A stretch of DNA of 64,000 nucleotides, from positions 1-64,000 of the forward strand of contig NZ_JALKCU010000007.1 of assembly GCF_023540835.1 (NCBI RefSeq), in the 5' to 3' direction. Position numbers and translations under genes: made by a program. Source of the stretch: Marivivens geojensis. Lineage in GTDB: Bacteria; Pseudomonadota; Alphaproteobacteria; Rhodobacterales; Rhodobacteraceae. Shown piece by piece: positions 35,213 to 43,867 of the stretch. Below the pieces are notes generated by a model, which saw nothing but the letters and a program-made list of their open reading frames with translations, did not search any database and was not told the origin of the DNA. Position 1 is the first letter of the stretch. Each line of letters begins with the position of its first letter.

Positions 35213-36470
35213 TTTCTGCCTCGCCGTTTTCGTTGACATACCAAGTTTGGATGCCGTTGTTGTGGTAGATCGAGTTTTCGCCGCGGAAGTGACGCAGCTC
35301 TTCTTTGGTTGGCTGGACATAGCCCGTGCTATCGTGCGCACGAGACTGCAGAAGCAGCGGCGAACCATCCCATTCGAACTCGAAGTAGAAACGGTGCATC
35401 GATTTATCGAGCGACGGACCAGACATACGCGCCTGATGCCAGTTCTTACCGCCATCGATGGTCACATCCACACGTGGGATCGTGCCACGACCGGACCAAG
35501 CGACACCCGTCAGAACAGTCCAACCTTTGCCGTGAGTGATCGGGGCCTGAGGGCTCGGGTTTGTGATGACAGACTTCGCATCCATCTCCCATGTAAAGCG
35601 ACGCGCGATGCTGCCTTCGAGAAGGTCAGTGTATTTCGACGTTTCTTCACGGGCATGCCACGGCTCGTCACCGACTTCGATACGACGGAGCCATTTGATC
35701 CACATATTGCCTTCCCAACCTGGGACAACGAGGCGGACAGGATAACCCTGCTCAGGACGTAGTGCTTCACCGTTCATTTTGAACGCGATGAGGCAGTCAT
35801 CCAGCGCTTTCTCGATCGGGATCGAACGGTTCATACCCGCAGCATCGGCGCCTTCAACCATTAGCCATTTGCCGTTGGTTTTCACACCTGCTTCTTCGAG
35901 AAGGAGACGAAGCGGAACGCCGGTATACATGACGTTGTGGATCATGCCGTGAGTGAACTGACAGCCATTGAGCTGCGCGCCCGCCCATTCCATGCCAGAG
36001 TTCGCCGCACATTCGAGGAAGTAGACATGGTTCTCACGCGGGAAGCGCATGAGGTCTTCCATCGTGAACACGAGTTCTTTTTCCACGAGGCCGTTGATCA
36101 TCAGGCGATATTCAGCGGGATCAACATGCGCAACGCCACCATGGTGACGTTCAAAGCAGAGACCATTCGGGGTGATGATCCCGTCAAGCTCGTGCAACGG
36201 CGTAAAGTTGATCGACGATACAGCGTCAGCGGTCAGCCACGGAACGCGACGACGGATGACATCCGCCTCGTATTCCGACGGCATGCCGTAGGGTGCTGCG
36301 TCCACACCATCGCCAAGGAACTGGCGCCATGGCTGGGTTTCAGTGATTGCAGGATCAGGTGCGCCTTGCGCCCGCGCGTAGGTCGTTCCAACAGCAGCAC
36401 CGCCAGCGGCAAGTGCTCCGGTCAGGAACGAACGACGGGACGGCTTGGTGCCTTTGTATTTGGTATCCAT
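35196..36470 (-). CDS. soxC: Sulfur dehydrogenase molybdopterin subunit SoxC
   Basis: A 424-residue sulfite-oxidase-family enzyme. It has a Tat signal, SRRSFLTGALAAGGAAVG (about 11-28). The molybdenum-ligand cysteine is in YFLECAANSG (about 147-156), and VVPGWEGNMWIKWL follows. With SoxD it oxidises the sulfane sulfur on SoxY to the sulfone level with release of six electrons. Its presence predicts full oxidation of thiosulfate to sulfate without stored sulfur. A short gap separates it from soxB. Confidence 0.93.
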   Translation of the reverse strand: MDTKYKGTKPSRRSFLTGALAAGGAAVGTTYARAQGAPDPAITETQPWRQFLGDGVDAAPYGMPSEYEADVIRRRVPWLTADAVSSINFTPLHELDGIITPNGLCFERHHGGVAHVDPAEYRLMINGLVEKELVFTMEDLMRFPRENHVYFLECAANSGMEWAGAQLNGCQFTHGMIHNVMYTGVPLRLLLEEAGVKTNGKWLMVEGADAAGMNRSIPIEKALDDCLIAFKMNGEALRPEQGYPVRLVVPGWEGNMWIKWLRRIEVGDEPWHAREETSKYTDLLEGSIARRFTWEMDAKSVITNPSPQAPITHGKGWTVLTGVAWSGRGTIPRVDVTIDGGKNWHQARMSGPSLDKSMHRFYFEFEWDGSPLLLQSRAHDSTGYVQPTKEELRHFRGENSIYHNNGIQTWYVNENGEAENVEIS

Positions 36471-36486
36471 CCTATGGTCCCCTGTC

Positions 36487-38190
36487 TTACGCACCAACGA
36501 CCTGCACCGAAGTATTCGGTGCAACGGACACGGTGCCGAGTTTGCGGATATGGCTTTCAACAACGTCCCAAATTTCAGGACCTTCTGTGCCTTCGTTCAC
36601 ACTCGCCCAGCCTGCGACCACGTAGGATTTGGAAGGATCGAGTGTTTCGCCTGTCTTGAGGAGCGTGATATCAGAGATACGCTCACCAATCGGCTTATTG
36701 ATGTCGATGCGATAGCCGAGGCCACCCATACGAACCATGTCCCCGCCCTGCTGGTAATACGGATCGGGGTTAAAGATGTTGTCCGCGACGTCTTCCATGA
36801 TGGTGTGAATGAATTCACCCGTCATTTCAGTACGATACGCATTCGGATATGTCATCGAGGTAACGTTCCAGATATCCTCGCGCGTGATCTGCTGGCCCGG
36901 CATCATGGACGGTCCCCAACGCACGCCGGGCGACATTGCGATCTCTGCGTCACGTTCGGACAGAAGTGCGTCACAGATCAGGTCATCCCACGAACCGTTA
37001 AAGTTGCCGCGGCGGAACAATGTGGTGTCGTCCGCAACGGTGCCCACGACCTCGTTCAGATCGGCCTCATAAGGGGCACGTTCGGCATCAATCGCTGCGG
37101 TCATTTCTGCGTCCGCTTCGATCACATCCGAAAAGATCGGGATCAGTTTGTGACGGAAGCCCATCATGCGGCCATCGCGGATATCAAGGTCAACACGGCT
37201 GACGAATTTGCCGTTCGAGCCCGAGGCCACGATAATCGTTTCACCAACCAGAGCAGGCTCTGGCAGCGCATCGTGGGTGTGGCCCGACAGAATGACGTCG
37301 ATGCCTTGAACGCGGCTCGCCATTTTCTTGTCCACGTCGAAACCGTTGTGCGACAGGACGACAACGCATTCGGCACCCATGCCGCGTACTTCGTCCACCA
37401 TTTCCTGCATGCGCTCGTCACGAATACCGAAGGAGTATTCAGGGAACATCCAACCCGGGTTCGCGATGGGCATATAGGGGAAGGCTTGACCGATGACGGC
37501 GATCTTTACGCCACCACGTTCAAAGAACTTATAAGGCGCGAAGTCTTCTGCAGGTTCGTCCCATTCGCTGTCAAAGATGTTCTGGCCGAGGGAGGCATAG
37601 GGCAGATCAGCGATCAGTTCACGAACGCGATCAGAACCCAGCGTGAATTCCCAGTGGAACGTCATCGCATCAGGTTTCAGGAGGTTCATGGTGTTCACCA
37701 TGTCCTGTCCCTGCGTGTGGTAGCAGGTGTAAGATCCGTGCCATGTGTCACCGCCATCGAGGAGGATCGCGTCAGGACGATCGGCGCGGATAGACTTTAC
37801 GACCGTCGCAATGCGGTCGAGGCCACCCATCTTGCCATAGGTTTTACCCAGTGCAGCAAAGTCATTGTAGGTCAGCGCATAGTGAGACGACGATCCATCG
37901 TCGATCCCGTAGAGACGGCGGAAATCTGCACCCGTCACATGTGGAACAGCGCCACGGCTCTCACCAACGCCGAGGTTGATCTCTGGCTCGCGGAAATAGA
38001 TCGGCTTGAGTTGCGCGTGAATGTCGGTGATGTGGATCAGCGACACGTTGCCGAAGGTTTCGAACGAAAGCAGGTCATCTTGGGTCAAGACCTGCTGTGC
38101 GGCCAAACGTCCCCAATTGCCAAAACCGGACGCGCCCCAGATGGCGCTAGCGGCCATACTGGCCTGAAGAAAATCACGGCGAGAGATCAT
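36487..38190 (-). CDS. soxB: Thiosulfohydrolase SoxB
   Basis: A 567-residue dimanganese enzyme of the 5'-nucleotidase fold. It has a Tat signal, SRRDFLQASMAASA (about 3-16), then LIHITDIHAQLKPIYFREP, LLDGGDTWHGSYT (about 140-152), SHNGFDVDKK and SGHTHDALP. It hydrolyses the terminal sulfonate of SoxY-bound thiosulfate to release sulfate. It follows soxA after a terminator-like hairpin. Confidence 0.95.
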   Translation of the reverse strand: MISRRDFLQASMAASAIWGASGFGNWGRLAAQQVLTQDDLLSFETFGNVSLIHITDIHAQLKPIYFREPEINLGVGESRGAVPHVTGADFRRLYGIDDGSSSHYALTYNDFAALGKTYGKMGGLDRIATVVKSIRADRPDAILLDGGDTWHGSYTCYHTQGQDMVNTMNLLKPDAMTFHWEFTLGSDRVRELIADLPYASLGQNIFDSEWDEPAEDFAPYKFFERGGVKIAVIGQAFPYMPIANPGWMFPEYSFGIRDERMQEMVDEVRGMGAECVVVLSHNGFDVDKKMASRVQGIDVILSGHTHDALPEPALVGETIIVASGSNGKFVSRVDLDIRDGRMMGFRHKLIPIFSDVIEADAEMTAAIDAERAPYEADLNEVVGTVADDTTLFRRGNFNGSWDDLICDALLSERDAEIAMSPGVRWGPSMMPGQQITREDIWNVTSMTYPNAYRTEMTGEFIHTIMEDVADNIFNPDPYYQQGGDMVRMGGLGYRIDINKPIGERISDITLLKTGETLDPSKSYVVAGWASVNEGTEGPEIWDVVESHIRKLGTVSVAPNTSVQVVGA

Positions 38191-38242
38191 ACCAAGCGAT
38201 CCTTTTTCGTATTCTTGTTTTTGAATGTTTCAGGATAGACAA

Positions 38243-38270
38243 AAGCCCGCACCATCGCTGGCGCGGGCCT
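38243..38270 (-). terminator. Terminator-like hairpin between soxA and soxB
   Basis: AAGCCCGC and GCGGGCCTT arms around the loop at 38251-38261, with a few extra pairs inside (CCA/TGG). On the minus strand it is followed by TTTTG. Lying inside the sox operon it would attenuate or process the transcript before soxBCD. Confidence 0.6.
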
Positions 38271-38277
38271 TAATTTA

Positions 38278-39123
38278 TTACGGACGAACCGACGGTGCTT
38301 CGACGCTCAGGCCATTGCCGCGCGACGCGACATAAAGTTCCAGAGCAACGAATTCAGCCGAACCCGGCGAGAAAGTCTCGGCGCGGGTGTCACGAATACA
38401 ACCCTTGAAGCGGTTGTGTGTCTGAACCAGACCAGCGGTTTTCAGGCGGTATGCCGGGAAGCCGTTGATTTGACCCTGAGACAGGTGGTCAGCACGAATG
38501 TTGTTGTCGTAGTTCTGTTCGTGGCAGTTTGCGCACGACAGTTCCAACTGACCGTAGCGAGTGTAGTACATCTCGCGGCCCTGCTCCCAAGTGGCAGCGA
38601 CGGGACCGTCGATTGCAACGTTCACAGGCATGCCCCGCGACTGAACAGAGATCAGAGCTTCCATACCCGACATATCAGCGCCGTCGTACTTCCACGCATC
38701 TGCGCCCATCTGTTCGGTACGGCAGTTGTTGATCTGCATCGCAAGAGTGCGGACTTCACCAGCAGTTTCGTTCCATTTCGGATAAACTGCACGGATACCG
38801 ACCATGCTTTCCTCTGCACTGCCGTGGCAGGATGCACAGGACTTTTCTGCAGTGCCTTCAACTTCATCCCAAGCAACCATTGCAGCCTCAACAGCCAGCA
38901 TCCCTGGGTTATCGAAATCGTCGAGCTGCATGGCTTGAGTGTCGGCCGAACGGAATTCCCAACCAGAGATCAACTCTGGCAGAGCACCATCCAGATAGTC
39001 AGGTGTCGGGGCGTGAGTGGTGATCGAGACCTCTCCGTTGATCTCGAAACCACCCTCAGCCATTGCACCACTCGCTACAAGCGCGAGGCCAGCGATAGCG
39101 GATTTAAGAACCGTCATCTTCAT
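38278..39123 (-). CDS. soxA: L-cysteine S-thiosulfotransferase diheme subunit SoxA
   Basis: A 281-residue periplasmic cytochrome. A signal peptide ends at GAMA (about residue 22). Heme sites are CASCH (about 95) and CANCH (about 195). The active-site heme-ligand cysteine is in FKGCIRDTRAE, near residue 245. With SoxX it joins thiosulfate to the SoxY cysteine. GGGAGG lies about ten bases before the start. It follows soxZ in the operon. Confidence 0.94.
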   Translation of the reverse strand: MKMTVLKSAIAGLALVASGAMAEGGFEINGEVSITTHAPTPDYLDGALPELISGWEFRSADTQAMQLDDFDNPGMLAVEAAMVAWDEVEGTAEKSCASCHGSAEESMVGIRAVYPKWNETAGEVRTLAMQINNCRTEQMGADAWKYDGADMSGMEALISVQSRGMPVNVAIDGPVAATWEQGREMYYTRYGQLELSCANCHEQNYDNNIRADHLSQGQINGFPAYRLKTAGLVQTHNRFKGCIRDTRAETFSPGSAEFVALELYVASRGNGLSVEAPSVRP

Positions 39124-39153
39124 ATTAAAGATCCTCCCTTTGACGGTTCACCC

Positions 39154-39483
39154 TTAGCTGACAGCGATGTCTTTGGTGTCGGTGTAAACCGAACCGTCGT
39201 CATCGTACCAGGTGAAGGTGAACGTTCCCGATTCCGGCACCAGCGACTGGAACTCGAAATAGGGGTTTGTCGAAATCGCTGGCTCGAGAGTGACATCAAC
39301 CACGCTCTGACCGTTAAATTCGCACGTGAAGCGGTTGATGATCGACCGCGGGATGAGGTTGCCGTCACCGTCTTTGCGTTGACCGGACTCCATCGGGTGC
39401 GAAATCAGCGTCTTGATGACGATGGATTCGCCAGCTGCTGCATCGCGGGGAACGCGGACGCGGGGTGTTACGTTGTCTGCCAT
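39154..39483 (-). CDS. soxZ: Sulfur carrier partner SoxZ
   Basis: A 109-residue protein without signal sequence, exported together with SoxY. Typical segments are VRVPRDAAAGESIVIKTLISHPMESG (about 9-34) and SGTFTFTWYDDDG near the C-terminus. It binds SoxY to form the SoxYZ carrier. It starts 17 bases downstream of soxY. Confidence 0.95.
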   Translation of the reverse strand: MADNVTPRVRVPRDAAAGESIVIKTLISHPMESGQRKDGDGNLIPRSIINRFTCEFNGQSVVDVTLEPAISTNPYFEFQSLVPESGTFTFTWYDDDGSVYTDTKDIAVS

Positions 39484-39500
39484 TTTGACTCTCCTAAACC

Positions 39501-39917
39501 TTAGCCGCCGCAGCCGCCGATGGTGACTTTGACTTCCGACGACGCCTGAGCGAACGAACCGTCAGCCATCTTAGCGATTGCTGTGACGTTCTGAGTTTTC
39601 GACAGACGGATACGGGTGGATGCGGACTGGGAACCAGCCAGCGGGCCAAAGTTGAAAGTCGCAACCGACGGGGTCGGGTTGCCGGTTGCCAGCAGCATGA
39701 TCGCTACGGCACCCGGTGCGTCAACTTCTACAGGAACGGTGTTACCGTTTTCTGCGATTTCCGGCGCGATTAGGGTAATGCCAGCATCACCTACGGCAGC
39801 GCCGCCAGTGAAAGCATTGATAAGGTCCTCGACGGCTGCATTTGCGGTGAACGGTACCATTGCGGCAGCCGAAGCACCCATCGCAAGCAGGATCGAGTCT
39901 CTGCGCGTCAGCTTCAT
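39501..39917 (-). CDS. soxY: Sulfur carrier protein SoxY
   Basis: A 138-residue periplasmic protein with a Tat signal (TRRDSILLAMGASAAAM). It ends in VTIGGCGG, whose cysteine carries all sulfur intermediates on a flexible C-terminal arm. GAGAGGAGAG stands before the ATG. Confidence 0.96.
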   Translation of the reverse strand: MKLTRRDSILLAMGASAAAMVPFTANAAVEDLINAFTGGAAVGDAGITLIAPEIAENGNTVPVEVDAPGAVAIMLLATGNPTPSVATFNFGPLAGSQSASTRIRLSKTQNVTAIAKMADGSFAQASSEVKVTIGGCGG

Positions 39918-39942
39918 TTTCTCTCCTCTCGGGTTCGGTCGT

Positions 39943-40419
39943 TTAGTCTGTCAGTGTGAGCAGATAAGCGACGACATCTTCGATTTCTTGGGCGGTCAGA
40001 AGCGGAGCGAGAGGCTCGGCGCCTGCTTTGCCGGTGAATGCATCACCCGGACGGGTGTAGCCGCTGGTCTTGTAGAACGAGGGCATAACCGTGTCGGGGA
40101 AGGTGTGTTTTGCGTTCGCCACGATACCACGCAGCTCTGCTTCGGTACGATAGCCACCAACGCCGTTCAGCGCCGGTCCGACTTCGCCGTGGAACGGGTA
40201 GTCCGCAAGTGCATCAACCTGATGGCACGCAATGCAGTTCCCTTTGCCGCGGTTGGTCATGATGACAATGCCGTTCTCGACGTTGCCAGCTACGCCGGTC
40301 AGGGATTGTTCGACCGCGCCGTAATCGTCAAAAACGACTGCGTCGGGTGCGACCTCGTCTGCCGAAGCAACAGAGGCAACAACTGCCAGACCGACCGCCA
40401 TTTGAATGATGCTCTTCAT
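39943..40419 (-). CDS. soxX: Monoheme cytochrome SoxX
   Basis: A 158-residue periplasmic cytochrome. The signal peptide ends near ASA (residue 20). The heme site is CIACH, about residue 64. It is the electron-accepting partner of SoxA. First gene of soxXYZABCD; GGGAGGG precedes the start, and an ATTC-N8-GAAT operator lies 74 bases upstream. Confidence 0.94.
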   Translation of the reverse strand: MKSIIQMAVGLAVVASVASADEVAPDAVVFDDYGAVEQSLTGVAGNVENGIVIMTNRGKGNCIACHQVDALADYPFHGEVGPALNGVGGYRTEAELRGIVANAKHTFPDTVMPSFYKTSGYTRPGDAFTGKAGAEPLAPLLTAQEIEDVVAYLLTLTD

Positions 40420-40492
40420 GAGCCCTCCCTAAATCATCATATGCGGTTCTTTGAATACCGTAGTAGACAAACCCGCCGCCTGACAATCACAA

Positions 40493-40508
40493 ATTCAAAT
40501 TTTTGAAT
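40493..40508. promoter_or_regulatory. SoxR/SqrR-type operator upstream of soxX
   Basis: ATTC-AAATTTTT-GAAT, a perfect palindrome-like ATTC-N8-GAAT site, the form reported for the persulfide-responsive repressor SqrR. It stands in the 140-base gap between the soxW stop and the soxX start, where the SoxXYZABCD promoter must be. Confidence 0.65.
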
Positions 40509-40559
40509 ATTGCTGCATTGCGGCGAGCTGTCGCACCCCTCGATTTGGGGTGCGAATTA

Positions 40560-41126
40560 TCAGTCGAACAGGCCACCCTCTTCGATCCTACGGGCATGAT
40601 ATTTCTGGAAATTTTCATCTCCAAGGTAACCCTCTCCAACCACCCAGTTTAGCAAGTTGTAGGTGGTCCACTTTCCAAAGGCCCCAGGCATCACCGCTGC
40701 AGCTGCAGCCTGACCGAATGCACCGTCCTCTACTTCTGTCGGATAAAAAATTAGCGTCGGAGTGAACAGAATCCCCCAGCGTTGAATCATGTCCTTCTCG
40801 GGCAATGTCGTGCCGTCAAAGTCCGTGACCTCGACATCACCGAACATATTGAGCTGAACAACGAAGTAGTGGTCACGGATGTATTGATCGATTTCGGGCA
40901 CGGGAAAGACTTCCTCGTACATCTTGGTGCAGTAGATACAGCCACGTTGCTCGATGATGACCATCAAGCGTTTCCCCTCAGCGTTGGCCTCTTCGAGGTC
41001 TTCGCGAAGGTCTTTGAACGTGTCACGCTGCCAATCTACTTTGTGCAGACCATCGTCACCCAGTTCAGCAGAATGCGCGGCTTGAGCGAACAGAACAGCC
41101 GCAAGAATACCTAGTAATTTACGCAT
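40560..41126 (-). CDS. soxW: Thioredoxin-fold protein SoxW
   Basis: A 188-residue periplasmic protein with a signal peptide (to about AHSA, residue 20). The thioredoxin-like active site is RGCIYCTKMYEEVF (about 59-72). It takes reducing power from SoxV and keeps the SoxY carrier cysteine reactive. It follows soxV after 22 bases. Confidence 0.9.
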   Translation of the reverse strand: MRKLLGILAAVLFAQAAHSAELGDDGLHKVDWQRDTFKDLREDLEEANAEGKRLMVIIEQRGCIYCTKMYEEVFPVPEIDQYIRDHYFVVQLNMFGDVEVTDFDGTTLPEKDMIQRWGILFTPTLIFYPTEVEDGAFGQAAAAAVMPGAFGKWTTYNLLNWVVGEGYLGDENFQKYHARRIEEGGLFD

Positions 41127-41148
41127 GGATTTCCTCCCCCACTGCGAC

Positions 41149-41883
41149 TCATAAAATCGTTGAGAACCACGGCACGTGGCGGATCATCCAATCCGCAATC
41201 GTGTTCACACTGCCTGTGGCGATCAGAAGGCCGAACAGGATCAGCATCACGCCCATCGCCTTTTCGACGTAGCCCAAATAACGACGATTGCGCCGCGCCC
41301 AGCCCAAGAACGGTTTAGCAAAGAGAGCCGCCACGACGAACGGCGCTGTCATCGACAAACCGTAGACCAAGAGGAGCATCCCACCTTCCCACAGGCTGCC
41401 CATGCCGCCCGCGATCATCAGGATCGACGCAAGAGCCGGACCAACGCAGGGAGTCCATCCAAAGCCAAAGGCGAGGCCCATGAGATAGGCCCCGACCACG
41501 GTCGAAGGCTCCGCCGAGCTTTCCATCCGCGCCTCACGATAAAGGAACGGAATTCGCATGATGCCCAAGAAATGCAAACCAAACACGATCAGGATCGCAG
41601 AGGCGACATAGGCCAAAATTGGCTTCCATTGTGCAACCGCCTGCCCGACTGCCGTCGCGCCGAGTCCGAGCAAAACGAAAATCGTCGTGACGCCCAGCGC
41701 AAACGCTATGGATGACAAAACGAGGCGGCGTTGCGCGCCGGGGGCGATGTCGTCTTCGCCCTGCAGCTCATTCATCGAAAGCCCCGCCATGTAGGACAGA
41801 TAGAACGGAACCATCGGCAAAATGCAGGGTGTAAAGAACGACAGAAGGCCGGCAAAAGCCGCGCCCATATAAGTCATATCCAT
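41149..41883 (-). CDS. soxV: CcdA-like membrane thiol transporter SoxV
   Basis: A 244-residue integral membrane protein with about six helices. The two reactive cysteines are in FTPCILPMVP (about 17-26) and GWTPCVGPA (about 138-146). It moves reducing equivalents from cytoplasmic thioredoxin to the periplasm for SoxW. It begins the minus-strand soxVW unit; soxS is read the opposite way from the same 85-base gap. Confidence 0.92.
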   Translation of the reverse strand: MDMTYMGAAFAGLLSFFTPCILPMVPFYLSYMAGLSMNELQGEDDIAPGAQRRLVLSSIAFALGVTTIFVLLGLGATAVGQAVAQWKPILAYVASAILIVFGLHFLGIMRIPFLYREARMESSAEPSTVVGAYLMGLAFGFGWTPCVGPALASILMIAGGMGSLWEGGMLLLVYGLSMTAPFVVAALFAKPFLGWARRNRRYLGYVEKAMGVMLILFGLLIATGSVNTIADWMIRHVPWFSTIL

Positions 41884-41968
41884 CGGCTGCCGCCCTCCCT
41901 TGCGACATTCACATATTCATATTATGCTAGATGATGATGTTTCCATCCGTCAATCGGTTTGCATACAG

Positions 41969-42325
41969 ATGCGCACATTATGGAAAGCCTTGGCTATTTG
42001 GGCCCTGACGGCGGTGCCTACCGCTGCTGAAACCCGACTTCTTATGGGGGTCGAGGATGGCTGCATGTGGTGTGCACGGTGGGAGGCCCAGATCGGCCCC
42101 ATCTACCCCAAGACTACCGAAGGCGAGATGGCTCCGCTCTGGCAGGTCGATATCAACGACCCGCTGCCGAGCGATGTGACTTTAGAAAGACCGATGGTGT
42201 TCACCCCCACTTTTGTCGTGATTGAAGACGGCGTAGAGATTGGCAGGATCGAGGGCTATCCGGGCGAAGATTTTTTCTGGGGGCTTTTAGGGCAGATCCT
42301 CGGCCTGCCTCCCGCGCAAACTTGA
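41969..42325 (+). CDS. soxS: Periplasmic thioredoxin SoxS
   Basis: A 118-residue thioredoxin-like protein. A signal peptide runs from MRTLWKALAIWALT to TAAE (residue 19). The active site is DGCMWCARW, near residue 30. In Paracoccus SoxS activates SoxYZ by reducing its carrier cysteine. No clear ribosome site precedes the ATG; 41969 is chosen because the signal peptide begins there, though the frame is open further upstream. SoxR follows 102 bases later. Confidence 0.8.
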   Translation: MRTLWKALAIWALTAVPTAAETRLLMGVEDGCMWCARWEAQIGPIYPKTTEGEMAPLWQVDINDPLPSDVTLERPMVFTPTFVVIEDGVEIGRIEGYPGEDFFWGLLGQILGLPPAQT

Positions 42326-42427
42326 CGAGGATGCCACAACCGGAATTTGTGTGTGCATCATCGTTGAATAAAATAGCCGTTTCGCGTAATCGCTGAACAG
42401 TACGGCAGGACAATAAGGATCGGCACG

Positions 42428-42763
42428 ATGGGCCTTCCAATTGTAGACGATAAGATTTGCGAGGCTGACCTCGACAAACTTATGGACAACGCCCAAGAGG
42501 CGGCGAACTTCCTTAAGGCGATCAGCCATGAGGGACGTCTTCTGATCCTGTGTCACCTCTCTGCAGGTGAAAAATCCGTGACAGAGCTCGAAGATTTGAT
42601 TTCTGCCCGTCAGGCGGCTGTATCCCAACAGCTCGCGCGTTTGCGGCTCGAAGGCTTGGTCACGCCGCGCCGTGACGGAAAAACGATCTACTACCGCTTG
42701 ACCGATGACCGTCCTCGCCAGATGATTGACCTCGTCTACGACATGTTTTGTGGCAAGTCGTGA
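42428..42763 (+). CDS. soxR: ArsR-family persulfide-responsive repressor SoxR
   Basis: A 111-residue winged-helix repressor of the ArsR family. The HTH reads VTELEDLISARQAAVSQQLARL (about 51-72). Cys42 and Cys108 fall at the positions of the disulfide/tetrasulfide-forming pair of BigR (Cys42, Cys108) and SqrR. It should derepress sox genes when sulfane sulfur is present. The matching operator is at 40493. It is followed by the YeeE gene after 48 bases. Confidence 0.92.
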   Translation: MGLPIVDDKICEADLDKLMDNAQEAANFLKAISHEGRLLILCHLSAGEKSVTELEDLISARQAAVSQQLARLRLEGLVTPRRDGKTIYYRLTDDRPRQMIDLVYDMFCGKS

Positions 42764-42811
42764 CCCTATCCGCCGCCTCATCGGCGTTTAGGTAAAAGGG
42801 AGGAAAATCTG

Positions 42812-43867
42812 ATGCTTGATCTATTGGGCGACGGCAATGCCGCGGCCATCCTTGGCTTGTTGAGTGGGCTTTTGTTGGGGCTTGCCGCGCGTTTGGGTCG
42901 GTTCTGCACCCTCGGCGCAATCGAAGATTACCTCTACGGTGATAATGACATGCGTTTACGCATGTGGGGCGTGGCGATCGGCACGGCTGTAATCGGGAGC
43001 TTTGCACTGATTGGCGCAGGTCTGCTCGATGCGCCATCCACGATCTACCTTGGCTTTGCCTTTGCCCCCATCGGCGCAGTGATCGGCGGATTGGTGTTCG
43101 GCTATGGCATGGCCCTTGCTGGAAACTGCGGCTACGGCGCGCTGGCCCGACTGGGCGGCGGCGATCTACGAAACTTCGTTATCGTGGTCGTCATGGGGAT
43201 TGCGGCTTATGGAACGGTGTCCGGGCCGTTGGCCTATGCGCGGGTCTACCTGTTCCCACAGGACCGAATTTCGGGCGACGTCCCAGGCATCGCCCATAGC
43301 ATCGCACAAATGACGGGCCTAACGCCCAGCGCAATCGGCATTCTGATCGGTGCTGTTATTCTAGTCACCACAATTGCGCCATCTCGGGTTCGGGCCTCAA
43401 CATCAACCTTGTTCTGGGGCGTTGTGGTCGGTCTAGCCGCTGTCTCTGGCTGGGCAGGCACACAATGGATCGCAACGAATGGCTTTGATGGAACGCCAGT
43501 GGTATCACACACCTTTGCAACCCCGATCGGAGAGACCATCCTCTGGGGCATGACTGCAAGCGGGCAGAGCCTGTCTTTTGCCATCGGGTCCGTCGCGGGC
43601 GTTTGGTGCGGCGCTTTCATCGGATCGCTGATCAAAGGTCATTTCCGTTGGGAAGCTTGTGAAGATCCGCGCGAACTGCGCCGCCAAATTTTCGGCGCAG
43701 CCCTGATGGGTGTCGGTGCAGTCGTCGCAATGGGTTGCAGCATCGGCCAAGGCCTCTCGGCCATGTCCGTTCTCGCATGGTCCGCTCCGCTCACGCTAGC
43801 AAGCATCTTTGCGGGCGCAGCTTTCGGCCTGCGTCAGTTGATCACGGGCTGGCAGCCTGTCGATTGA
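42812..43867 (+). CDS. YeeE/YedE family transporter, probable thiosulfate/sulfur importer
   Basis: A 351-residue inner-membrane protein with about ten helices. Conserved cysteine segments are GRFCTLGAIEDY (about 31-42), AGNCGYGALARLGGGDLRN (about 103-121) and MGCSIGQGLSAMS (about 308-320). TsuA/YeeE members transport thiosulfate. GGGAGG lies upstream of the start. It is in the soxS-soxR unit, so it is probably induced with sox. Confidence 0.88.
   Translation: MLDLLGDGNAAAILGLLSGLLLGLAARLGRFCTLGAIEDYLYGDNDMRLRMWGVAIGTAVIGSFALIGAGLLDAPSTIYLGFAFAPIGAVIGGLVFGYGMALAGNCGYGALARLGGGDLRNFVIVVVMGIAAYGTVSGPLAYARVYLFPQDRISGDVPGIAHSIAQMTGLTPSAIGILIGAVILVTTIAPSRVRASTSTLFWGVVVGLAAVSGWAGTQWIATNGFDGTPVVSHTFATPIGETILWGMTASGQSLSFAIGSVAGVWCGAFIGSLIKGHFRWEACEDPRELRRQIFGAALMGVGAVVAMGCSIGQGLSAMSVLAWSAPLTLASIFAGAAFGLRQLITGWQPVD

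Noticed and set aside
36445..38238. A 597-codon plus-strand frame.
   Set aside because: Antisense to soxB over its full length; SoxB is clearly the real gene.
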